From: Sapria himalayana
Lineage: Eukaryota; Streptophyta; Magnoliopsida; Malpighiales; Rafflesiaceae
Assembly (NCBI GenBank): GCA_029783825.1
Contig: JAREIK010003419.1
Span: forward strand, 113,494 to 177,493
Length of the DNA stretch: 64,000 nt
Reading direction: 5' to 3'
The position numbers and the translations under genes were made by a program. Below, piece after piece: positions 9,438 to 21,701 of this stretch. Within the stretch, counting starts at the first letter, position 1, and the number at the start of each line of letters is the position of its first letter. The notes under the pieces are model-generated. The model saw nothing but the letters and a program-made list of their open reading frames with translations, was not told the origin of the DNA and searched no databases.

Positions 9438-11895
9438 GCATTGAGTGGTTTATAGGTTTTATTTAAAAAATAAAATAAAAAAAAATTATTTTTATTATTT
9501 TTTGATATTTTCAAAGGTTATAACCTTTGAAAATATAATAATTTTTAAATTTTTTTCAAATGTGAATACAATATTTAGTTAAACTAATAATTATATTTAT
9601 ATATTATATAAATTCAATATAAACAATTTTATTGATAAATATTCTAATAATAATCAAAAAATAAATTAATAATCCATTAATAATTAGATAGATATTAATT
9701 AAAATAATATTACAAAACTTAAAATGATTCAGAAGCAAAAATAAATATATTACTTTATAATAATTTTTTGTTTTTGATTTTTTTTTCTTTTAATAAGTTT
9801 ATCTATATTTTTTTGATTAAAAATAATTTATATAAATTATATTTGTCTAACTCATAATTTATTTTGTGATTAATATTTATATATAAATAAACAAATAAAT
9901 AATTAAAATGAATATTTAAAATTATAATAAAAGAAATGAAATTTATTATTTATTATTTAGAGATACTGATTTTATTTAAATTAGACCTGTCTCACTAATA
10001 AATAATTTTGTAATTAATATTTCTATAAAAATAAACTGATAAATAATTAAAATAAAAATTTAAAATTATACTTAATAAAAATTAAAATGAGATTTAAGAT
10101 TTATTATTAATCTATACAAGTTTAATAGTTTAAGTATTTCGAGGTTTTGTCGTTGGGAGTTTAGCGATTTATGTTTTTAGGCTTTTAGTGGTTTATAGGT
10201 TTTATATAAAAAATAAAATAACAAAAAAAATTTCTATAATTTGTTATCATTTTCATAGGTTATACCTTTGAAAATATAATAATATTCACAATTTTTTGAA
10301 ATGTGAATACAATATTTAGTTATAATAATATTAATAAATATATATCATATAAATTCAATATAAACAATTTTTTTGATAGATGATATAATAATGATAAAAA
10401 ATTAAATTAATAAACTATTAATAAAAGGATATATATTAATTAAAAAATATTTACAAAACCCAAATTGATTTAAAATTAAAGTAAAGTATATTACTGGATA
10501 ATAATTTTTAATTTTTAAATTTTTATTTCTTTTAGAACTGTATATTTTTTTTTATTAAAAATAAATAAATTAAATTATATTTTTCGCACTCATACTTTAT
10601 TTTGTAATAAATATTTCAATGAAAATAAACAAATAAATAATTAAAATGAATATTTAAAATTATAATAAATAGAATTAAAAATTAGATTTATTAATTATTA
10701 AGTAGTATATAGCGGTTTAATGGTTTATGTATTTTGGGATTACGGGGTTTAAGAGGTTACTGATTTAACTGTGCATGCATTTAGTGGTTTATAGGTGTTA
10801 ATTTAAAAAAAATATCAGAAAATTAATTTTTTTTTATTTTTTGATATTTTCAAAGGTTATAACCTTTGAAAATATAATAATTTTTAAATTTTTTTCCAAA
10901 GTGAATACAATATTTAGTTATAATAATCATGATATTTATATATCATATAAATTCAATATAAATATTTCTATTGATAAATATTCTAATAATGATCAAATAA
11001 TAAATTAATAATCTATTATCAATAAGATAGATATCAATTTAAATATAATTACAAAACCTAAAATGATTCACAAACAAAGCAAAATATATTTTTATATAAT
11101 AATTTTTTGTTTTGAATTTTTTTTTTAAAGTTTATCCATATTTTTTTTATGAAAAATAATTATATAAATTATATTTGTCTAACTCAATTTATTCTGTAAT
11201 TAATAATTATATAAAAATAAATGAATAAATAATTAAAATGAATATTTTAAATTATAATGAAAAAATTAATATTGAGATTTATTATTTATTATTTAGGGTA
11301 TACTGGTTTAAAATAATTATCTATTTAGGGTTTTCGAGATTTAGGAGTTATTGATTTAAGTATTTAGGCATTTAGTGGTTTAGAGGATTTATTTAAACAA
11401 TGAAATAATAAAAAATTATTTTTGTTATTTTTTCACATTTTCAAAGGTTATAACATTTGAAAATATAATAATTTTAAAATTTTTTTAAAATGTGAATAAA
11501 ATATTCAGTAATAATAATCATTATAATTATATATAATATAAACTAATTATAAATAATTTTATTGATAGATATGATATCAATTATCAAAAAATAAGTTAAT
11601 AAACTACTATTAATATGATAGATATAATTTAAAATATAATTACAAAACCTAAAATGATTCAAAATTAATGTAAAATATATTACTAAACAATTATTTTTTG
11701 TTTTTAAATTTTTACTTCTTTTTATAAGATTATATTTTTTTTATTAAAAGTAATTTATTAATATTATATTTGTCTGATTAATTATTTATTTAGTAATTAA
11801 TATTTATATAAAAAATATAATATTTAAAATGAATATTTAAAATTATAATGAATACAAATTAAAATGAGATTTAAGATTTATTATTGCTGTATATG
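9438..11895 (+). repeat. AT-rich satellite array, plus orientation (block 3)
   Basis: Four units with dyads near 9511, 10252, 10850 and 11443. The first spacing is longer (~740 bp) because the unit carries the ~140-bp internal partial duplication (about 9965-10120). 10440-11895 pairs with 3411-4865. No gene. Confidence 0.92.
9505..9536. repeat. 32-bp perfect palindrome of the satellite (plus-array example)
   Basis: The left half ATATTTTCAAAGGTTA is followed directly by its exact reverse complement. The core GGTTATAACC is the best-conserved part of the monomer and is seen in most units across the window, often with one or two changes. It could extrude as a cruciform or be bound by a dimeric protein; neither is shown by the sequence. 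Confidence 0.95.
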
Positions 11896-12462
11896 TAATT
11901 TATTTTTTGATAATCTCTTTGTATAACCAAATATTTTTTTCTTTTTTAATATTTTCATGTAAGTACATGAAAGGAAATATTAAGAGGCCGGGGATGCAAC
12001 AGTAGCACAATAACAGAGGTCTCGCTGTGCGGACAGAGAGCCTGAAATTGGAGCAGAGCCTGACCCATCTCATGATCCGACCCACTCCGGTTAAATGAAC
12101 CGAGAGAAATTTTAATATAAAATGTTTTGTAATTTTATTTTCAGGTGGCGATTTTTGGACCCGTGGAATTGTTCATCGTTTCTCTCTCTTCTCTCTGTGC
12201 GATTTATCGTGACTATTCTATGTGCTGCATACTGTAAGACATTTCTGTTGCTTTAATCTGTATCGCAAAACCATTTTCTGGTGGATTTAGCTAGTCGAAT
12301 GAGCAACTAGCGAACCACGTTATTTTCGGTGTTTATTTCTCATTTTTTGATTCTATCATGGATGGTTGCTGAATTGGGATATATATATTGCTTGTTTCCT
12401 GTTGTTTATGTGCTTCTGTATCTTAATCTCACTACCATTGAAGCACAATTGCCCAACAATTA
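11896..12462. mobile_element. MITE-like insert, copy 2 (567 bp)
   Basis: Nearly the same sequence as 4866-5431, in the same orientation and the same satellite phase, flanked by TATATG at 11890-11895 and 12463-12468. The offset of about 7.03 kb equals that of the surrounding satellite, so this copy arose by segmental duplication and not by a second transposition. Short open frames here (11900-12085 minus; 12329-12514 plus) are not conserved with copy 1 and are not called. Confidence 0.62.
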
Positions 12463-14261
12463 TATATGGTATACCAGTTTAATGGATCAATTATTTAGGA
12501 GTTTTATCGTCTAGGAGTTAAGCAATTTATGTTTTTGGGCATTTAGTGGTATATAGGTTTTATTTATATAATAGAAATAATTTTTTTTTGATTTTTTTTT
12601 ATATTTTCAAAGGTTATAACCTTTAAAAATAAAATAATTTTTAAATTCTTTTGAAATGTGAATACCATGTATAATTATATTAATCTTATTAATTATATAT
12701 CATATAAATTCAATATAAATAATTTTAATGATAGATATTATAATAATGATCAAAAATTAAATTAATAAACTATTATTAATAATATACATATTAATGTAAA
12801 TATATTTACATAACACAAAATGATTCAAAATCAAATAAAAATATATTACTAAATAATAATATTTAATTTTTAAAATTTTCAATCTTTTTATAAGCTTATA
12901 TTTTTTATGATTAAAAATAAATTATATAAATAATATCTGTCTCACTTGAAATTTATTTTGTAATTAATTTTTCTAAAAAATTAAAATATAAATAATTAAA
13001 ATTAATATTTAAAATTATAATAAATAGAAATAAAAATGAGATTTATTATTTATTAAGTAGTATACACCTGTTATAAGGTTTATGTATTTAGGGGTTTCGG
13101 GTTTTATGAGCTACTGATTTAAGTAAGTAAGCATTTAGTGGTCTATAGGTTTTATTTAAAAAAGAAATAATAAAAAATTTATTTTTTATATTTTTTCTCA
13201 TTTTTTAAGATTATAACCTTTGAAAATATAATAATTTTTAAAATTTTTTCAAAAGAGAATACAATATTTATTTATAATAATCATAATAATTATATATCAT
13301 ATAAATTCAATATAAACAATTGTATAGATAAATATTCTAATAATTATCAAAAAATAAATTAAAAATCTATTATGAATAAGATTGATATTACTTAAAATAT
13401 AATATCAAAACCTAAAATGATTCAAAAGCAAAGCAAAATATATTACTTAATAATAATTATTTGTTTTTAAATTTTTATTCTTTTTATAAGTTATCTATTT
13501 TTTGATGAAAAATAATTTTTATAAATTATATTTTTAACTCATAATTTATATTATAATTAATACATATATATAAATAAAAAACTTAACAATCAAAATGAAT
13601 TTTTTAAATTATAATGAAAACAAATAAAAATGTGATTTATTAATTATTATTTAGGGTATACCGGTTTAAAGGATTTTCTATATAGGGGTATCGGGACTTT
13701 GTAGTTTAGTGATTTAAGTGTTGAGGCATTTAGTGGTGTATAGGTTTTATTCAAACAATGAAATAACAAAAAAAAAAAATATATTTTTTTTATTTTTTCA
13801 CATGTTCAAATGTTATAATCTTTGAAAATATAAAAATTTTAAAACTTTTTTCAAAAGTGAATACAATATTTAGTAATAATAATTATTAAATATATATATG
13901 ATATAAATTCGATATAAATATTTTTATTGATAAATATTCTAAAAATGATCAAAAAATATATTAATAATCTATTATTAATAAGATAGATATCAATTAAAAT
14001 ATAATTACAAAAACTAAAATGATTTACAAGCAAAACAAGATATATTACTATATAATAATTTTTTGTTTTGAAAATGTTTTTTCATTTAAAAAGTTTATCT
14101 AAAAATTTTTTGATGAAAAATAATTTATATAAATTATTTTGTCTAGCTCAATTTATTTTGTAATTAATATTTTTATATAAATAAACAAATAAATAATTAA
14201 AATGAATATTTAAAATTATAATGAAAAAAAATGAGATTTATTATTTATTATTTAGGGATAC

Positions 14262-14405
14262 TATTTTAATTTAAATTAGATCTGTCTCACTAATAATTTA
14301 TTTTGTAATTAATATTTCTATAAAAATAAACTGATAAATAATTACAATAAAAATTTAAAATTATACTGAATTAAAATTAAAATGAGATTTATGATATATT
14401 ATTAA
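14262..14405 (+). repeat. ~140-bp internal partial duplication making a ~740-bp monomer (example)
   Basis: The segment ATTTAAATTAGATCTGTCTC... through the AATGAGATTTATGAT-like string repeats the part of the unit just before it (TATATTTGTCTAACTC ... AATGAGATTTATTATT). Similar duplicated pieces lie near 9965-10120, 15585-15725, 19290-19435, 61395-61545 and 63255-63400 (plus), and near 27080-27230, 28400-28550, 31010-31155, 35310-35455 and 54250-54400 (minus). They define one monomer subtype in the higher-order repeats. Confidence 0.75.
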
Positions 14406-15120
14406 TATATACTAGTTTAATGGTTTTGACATTTAGGAGTTTAGAGATTTATGTTTTTAGGCATTTAGTATTTTATAGGTTTTATTTAAACAATAAAATA
14501 ACAAAAAAAAATTTGTAATATTTTCTCATTTTCAGAGGTTATAACCTCTGAAAATATAATAAAATTTAAGATTTTCTGATATATGAATACAATATTTATT
14601 TATAATAATATTAATAATTTTATATCATATAAATTCAATATAAACAATTTTATTGATATATATTATAATAATGATCAAAAATTAAATTAATAAATAATTA
14701 ATAATAAGATAGATATTAATTAAAAAATATTTAGAAAACCCAAATTGATTCAAAATTCAAGTAAAATATATTACTGAATAATATATTTTATTTTTTAAAT
14801 TTTACTTTTTTTATAAGCGTATATATCTTTTTTGATTAAAAATAAATTATTTAAATTATATTTGTCGCACTCATAATTTATTTTGTAATAAGTATTTCAA
14901 TAAAAATAAACTAATAAATAATAAAAATGAATATTAAATTATAATAAATATAAATATAAATTAGATTTATTAATTATTATGTATTATATAGTGGTTTAAT
15001 GGTTTATGTATTTAGGTATTACGGGGTTTAGGAGTTTACTGATTTAATTGTGTATGCATTTAGTTGTTTATAAGCTTTATTTTAAAAAAATAACAAAAAA
15101 TTTATTTTTATTATTTTTTG

Positions 15121-15152
15121 ATATTTTCAAAGGTTATAACCTTTGAAAATAT
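15121..15152. repeat. 32-bp perfect palindrome of the satellite
   Basis: Exact dyad with half-site ATATTTTCAAAGGTTA. It is an independent example of the monomer palindrome, 5.6 kb from the one at 9505. Confidence 0.95.
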
Positions 15153-16326
15153 TATAATTTTTGAATTTTTTTCAAATGTGAATTCAATATTTAGTTATAA
15201 TTATCAATATATTTATATATAATATAAATTCAATATAAATAATTTTATTGATAAATATTCTAATAATTATCAAAAAATAAAATAATAATCTATTATTAAT
15301 AAGATAGATATCAATTAAAATATAATTACAAAACCAAAAATGATAAAGAAGCAAAGCAAAATATATTACTATATAATAATATTTTGTTTTGAAATTTTTT
15401 TTTCTTTTTAAAAGTTTATCTATATAATTTTGATGAAAAATAATTTATATAAATTATATTTGTCAAACTCATAATTTATTTTGTAATGAATATTTATATA
15501 AAAATAAACAAATAAATATTAAAATGAATATTTAAAATTATAATGAAAAAAATGATATTTATTCTTTATTATTTAGTGTATACCAGTTTAATTTAAATTA
15601 TATCTGTCTTACTAATAATTTATTTTTTAATTAATATTTCTAAAAAAAACTATTAAATAATTAAAATAAAAATTTAAAATTATACTAAATAAAAATTAAA
15701 ATGAGATTTATGAATTATTGTTAATGTATACCAGTTTAATTGTTTAAGTATTTAGAAGTTTTGTCGTTTAAAAGTTTAGCGATTTATGTTTTTAGGCATT
15801 TAGTGGTTTATAGGTTTTATTTAAACAATGAAATAACAAAAAAATTATTTTTGATATTTTTTAACATTTTCAAAGGTTATAACATTTGAAAATATAATAA
15901 TTTTTAAATTTTTTTCTAATGTAAATATAATATTAAGTTATAATAATCTTAATAATTATAAGTCATTTAAATTTAATATAAATAATTACATTGCTAGATA
16001 TTATAATAAAGATCAGAAAAAATGTAATAAACTATTATTAATAAAATAGATATTCTTTAAAATATATTTACAAAATCTAAATTTATTCAAAATCAAAGTA
16101 AAATATATTACTAAATAATAATTTTTTTAATGTTTTGATTTTTTTATAAGTTTATATTTTTGTTTTTAAAAATAAGTTGTTTAAATTATATTTGTCTTAC
16201 TCATAATTTATTTTGTAATTTATAATTCTATAATAATAAACTAATAAATAATTAAAATGAATATTTAAAATTATAATGAATACAAATAAAATTGAGATTT
16301 ATTATTTATTATTCAGGATATACCGG

Positions 16327-16407
16327 TTTAATGGTTTAAGTATTTAGGTGTTTTGTGGTTTAGGAGTTTAGTGATTTAATTATTTAACCTTTAGTGATTT
16401 ATAGTTT
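16327..16407 (+). repeat. TTTA octamer block of a satellite unit (example)
   Basis: TTT trinucleotides start at 16327, 16335, 16343, 16351, 16359, 16367, 16375 and 16383, exactly 8 bp apart, then at 16390 and 16398. Most octamers have the form TTTA plus four bases rich in G (TTTAATGG, TTTAGGTG, TTTAGGAG, TTTAGTGA). The block is a degenerate 8-bp microsatellite inside the ~600-bp unit and resembles plant telomere repeat (TTTAGGG) with one extra base. Confidence 0.85.
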
Positions 16408-19400
16408 TTATTTAAAGATTGAAAAAACAAAAAATTTAATTTTTTGATTTTTTTTTAATTTTTGAAGGTTGTAACATTTAAAAATATAATAATATTTAAT
16501 TTTTTTTAAAATGTGAATATAATATTTAGTTATAATAATCTTAATAATTATATATAATATAAACTCAATATAAATAATTTTATTGATAGATATTATAATA
16601 ATGATCAATAAATAAATTAATAAACTTGTATTTATAAGAATGATATAAATTAAAATATTATTGTAAATATAAAATGATTCAAAATCAAAATAAGATATAT
16701 TAATAAAAAATAATTTTTTATTTTTAAAATTTTGCCTCTTTTTATAAGCATATATATTTTTTTTGATGAAAAATAAATTATTTAAATTATATCTGTCTCA
16801 CTAATAATTTATTTTGTAATTAATATTTCAATAAAAATAAACTGATAAATAATTAAATTGAATATTTAAAATTATAATGAATACTAATAAAAATGAGAAT
16901 TATGATTTATTATTTAGACTATACTAATTTAATGTTTTGAGTATTTATGAGCTTCGGGGATTAGGAGTTTAGTCATTTTAGTATTTAGTCATTTAGTGGT
17001 TTATAGGTTTTATTTAAAAAATAAAATAAAAAAAAAGTATTTTTGTTATTTTTTCTCATTTTTGAAGGTTATAACCTTTGAAAATATAATAATTTTAATT
17101 TTTTTTTCGAAAAGTGAATTACAATGTGAAGTTAATAATCATAATAATTAAATATCATATAAATTCAATATAAATTATTTTATTGGTATATATTATAATA
17201 ATGATCATAAAAAAATAATAAACAATTATTAATAAGATAAATATTGTTTTAAATTTATTTGCAAAACCTAAAATGATTCAAAATCAAAGTGAAATATTTT
17301 ACTAAATATTAATTTTAAATTTTTAAATTTGTGTATCCATTTATATGCTTATATATTTTTTGATGAAAAATAAATTGTTTAAATTATGTCTCAAAAATAA
17401 TTTATTTTTTAATTTATATTTCTATAAAAATAAACTAATAAATAATTAAGATGTATGTTTAAAATTATAATGAATACTTATAAAAATAAGATTTATTATT
17501 TATTATATATAGTATACCGGTTTAATGGTTAAATTATTTAGGGGTTTTGTCATTTAAAATTTAGCAATTTATATTTTTAGGCATTTAGTGGATTATAGGT
17601 TTTATTTATATAATAAAAATATAATATTTTTTTTTGTTTTTTTCTGATTTTCAAAGGTTATAAACTTTGAAAAGAAAATAATTTTTAAAATATTTTGAAA
17701 TGAGAATACCATGTATAATTATATTAATCTTACTAATTATATATTATATAAATTAAATATTAATAATTTTAATGATAGATATTATAATAATGATCAAAAA
17801 TTAAATTAACAAACTATTATTAAAAATCTAAATATTAATTAAAATATATTTACATAACACAAAATGATTCAAAATCAAATCAAAATATATTAATAAATAA
17901 TAATATTTAATTTTTAAATTTTTCCTTCTTTTTTTAAGCTTATATTTTTTTTTGATTAAATATAAATTATTTAAATATTATTTGTCTCATTCGAAATTTA
18001 TTTGAATTAATTTTTCTAAAAAATTAAACTATAAATAATTAAAATGAATATTTAAAATTATAATAAATAGAAATATAAATAAGATTTATTATTTAATAAG
18101 TAGAATATAGATATTAAAAGGTTTATGTATTTAGGGGTTTCGGGGTTTATGAGCTTAGTGATTTAAGTAATCATTTAATGATCTATAGGTTTTATTTAAA
18201 AAATGAAATAACAAAAAATTTATTTTGATTATTTTTTCTCATTTTTTAAGGTTATAACTTATGGAAATATAATAAATTTTAAATTTGTTTCAAAAGTGAA
18301 TACAATATATATTTATAATAATCATAATAATTATATATCATATAAATTCAATATAAATAATTTTATTAATAGATATTCTAATAATTATCAAAAAATATAT
18401 TAAAAATCTAATATGAATAAGATTGATATTACTTAAAATATAATATCAAAACCTAAAATGATTCAAAAGCAATGCAAAATATATTACTAAATAATAATTA
18501 TTTGTTTTTAAATTTAATTTCTTTTTATAAGCTTATCTATTTTTTGATGAAAAATAATTTTTATAAATTATATTTTTAACTCATAATTTATTTTATAATT
18601 AATACAGATATACAAATAAAAAACTAAAAATCAAAATGATTTTTTTAAATTATAATGAAAACAAATAAAAATGATATTTATTAATTATTATTTAGTGTAT
18701 ACCGGTTTAAAGGATTATCTATATAGGGGTATCGGGATTTTGTAGTTTAGTGATTTAAGTGTTTAGGCATTTAGTGGTGTATAGGTTTTATTTAAACAAT
18801 GAAATAACAAAAAAATATATTTTTTTTTCACATGTTCAAAGGTTATAATCTTTGAAAATATAAAAATTTAAAAACTTTTATTAAAAGTGAATACAATATT
18901 TAGTTATAATAATTAATATATTTATATATCATATAAATTCAATATAAATATTTTTATTGATAAATTTTCTAACAATTATCAAAAAATAAATTAATAATCT
19001 ATTATTAATAAGATATATATCATTTAAAATATAATTACAAATATTAAAATGATTCAGAAGCAAAGCAAAATATATTACTCTATAATAATTTTTTGTTTTG
19101 AAATTTGTTTTTAAAAATTTATCTATATTTTTTTTGATTAAAAATAATTTATATAAATTATATTTGTTTACTCATAATTTATTTTGTAATTAATATTTAT
19201 ATAAAAATATACAAATAAATAATTAAAATGAATATTTAAAATTATAATGAAAAAAAATGAGTTTTATTATTTATTATTTAGGGTATACCGGTTTAATTTA
19301 AATTAGATATGTCTATCTAATAATTTATTTTGTAATTAATATTTCTATAAAAATAAACTGATAAATAATTAAATTAAAAATTTAAAATTAAACTGAATAA

Positions 19401-21671
19401 AAATTAAAATGAAATTTATGATTTATTATTAATGTATACCAGTTTAATTATTTAAGTATTTAGAGGTTTTTTAATTTAGGAGTTTAGCGATTTGTGTTTT
19501 TAGGCATTTAGTGGTTTATTGATTTTATTTAAACAATAAAATAACAAAAAAAATTCTAATTTTTTCTAATTTTCATAGGTCATAACCTTTGAAAATATAA
19601 TAATATTTAAAATTTTTTTGAAATGTGAATACAATATTTAGTTATAATAATATTAATAATTATATATCATATAAATTCAAAATATACAATTTTATTGATA
19701 TATATTATAATAATGATCAAAAATTAAATTAATAAACTATTAATAATCAGATAGATATTAATTAAAAAATATTTACAAAACCCAAATTGATTCAAAATTA
19801 AAGTAAAATATATTACTTAATAATAATTTTTAATTTTTAAATTTTTACTTATTTTATAAGCGTAAATACTTTTATTGATTAAAAATAAATTATTTAAATT
19901 ATATTTCTCGCACTCATAATTTATTTTGTAATAAATATTTCTATAGAAATAAACTAATAAATAATTAAAATAAATATTTAAAATTATAAAAAATAGAAAT
20001 AAAAATTAGATTTATTAATTATTAAGTAGTATATAGCGGTTTAATGGTTTATGTATTTAGGCATTATGATGTTTAGGAGTTTACTGATTTAACTGTGTAT
20101 GCATTTAGTGGTTATATGTTTTATTTATAAAATAAATAAACCAAAAATTTATTTTTTTATTTTTTGATATTTTTAAATGTTATAACCTTTGAAAATATAA
20201 TAATTTTTAAATTTTTTTCAAAAGTGAATTCAATATTTAGTTATAATAATCATTATATCTATATTTCATATAAATTCAATATAAATAATTTTATTAATAA
20301 ATATTCTATTAATGATCAAAAAATAAATTAATAATTTATTATTAATAAGATAGATATGAATTAAAATATAATTACAAAACCTAATATGATTCAGAAGGAA
20401 AGCAAAATATATTACTATATAATAAATTTTTGTTTTGATATTTTTTCTTCTTTTTATAAGTTTATCTATTTTTTTTGATGAAAAATAATTTATATAAATT
20501 ATATTTGTCTAACTCATAATTTATATTGTAATTAATATTTAATAAAACTTAACGAATACATAATTAAAATGAATATTTTAAATTATAATGAAAAAAATAA
20601 TATTGAGATTTATTATTTATTATTTAGGGTTTACCAGTTTAAAAGGATTATCTATTTAGGGTTTTCTTGATTTCGGAGTTATTGAATTAAGTGTTTAGGC
20701 ATTTAGTAGTTTATAGGATTTATTTAAACAATGAAATAACAAAAAAATTATTTTTGATATTTTCTCACATTTTCAAAGGTTATAACCTTTGAAAATATAA
20801 TAATTTTAAATTTTTTTAAAAATGTGAATACGATATTTAGTAATAATAATCATTATAATTTTATATAATATAAACTAAATATAAACAATTTTATTGATAG
20901 ATATGATATCAATTATCAAAATATAAATTAATATTCTATTATTAATATGATAGATATAAATTAAAATATAATTACAAAACCTAAAATTATTCAAAATCAA
21001 AGTAAAATTTATTACCAAATAATATATTTTGTTTTTTAGTTTTTGCTTCTTTTTATAAGCTTATATTTTTTTTGATGAAAAATAAATTATTTAAATTATA
21101 TTTAAGGTTTATGAGTTTAAAGTTTTAAGTGTTTAGGGACTTTTGTGTTTAGAGTTTATAGATTTAAGTGTTATTTTATTGAAATATTAATTACAAAATA
21201 AATTATTAGTGAGACAAATATAATTTCAATTAAACTTGTATACCTTAAATAATAAAGAATAAATCTCATTTTTTTTCATTATAATTTTAAATATTCATTT
21301 TAATTATTTATTTGTTGATTTTTATATAAATATTAATTTAAAAATAAATTATGAGTTAGATAAATATAATTTATGTAAATTATTTTTCATCTAAAAAAAT
21401 ATAGATAAACTTATTAAAAGAAAAAAAAATTAAAAACAAAAAATTATTATATAGTAATATAATTTGCTTTGCTTCTGAATCATTATAGGTTTTGTAATTA
21501 TATTTTAATTGATATCTATCATATTTATAAAAGATTATTAATTTATTTTTTGATCATTATTAGAATATTTATCAATAATATTGTTTATATTGAATTTATA
21601 TGATATATAAACATAATGATTATTATAACTAAATATTGAATTCACATATTAAAAAATTTAAAAATTATTGT

Positions 21672-21701
21672 ATTTTCAAAGGTTATAACCTTTGAAAATA
21701 T
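21672..21701. repeat. 30-bp perfect palindrome of the satellite (minus-array example)
   Basis: Half-site TATTTTCAAAGGTTA plus its exact reverse complement. Being self-complementary, it reads the same in both array orientations. Confidence 0.94.

Larger units (their letters stand above)
12463..21170 (+). repeat. AT-rich satellite array, plus orientation (block 4, two ~5.03-kb higher-order repeats)
   Basis: About 14 units. Dyad landmarks lie near 12603, 13203, 13803, 14540, 15127, 15870, 16465, 17065, 17650, 18240, 18838, 19575, 20170 and 20775. Spacings are about 585-605 bp, with ~740 bp at 13803-14540, 15127-15870 and 18838-19575. Units from 12470 recur from 17520: the subtype reading ATATAGGGGTATCGGG lies at about 13680 and 18715, a period of about 5.03 kb. 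Open frames such as 13851-14033 and 16408-16608 (minus) are low-complexity A/T artefacts. No gene. Confidence 0.93.

Noticed and set aside
8974..9514. Minus-strand open frames of 107 and 74 aa
   Set aside because: They lie in the hAT 3' region and TIR; the inverted copy at 26176-26966 does not preserve them as coding.
16327..16407. True telomere array
   Set aside because: The register is 8 bp, sequence is degenerate and blocks are only ~90 bp long inside each unit, so this is not a functional telomere.
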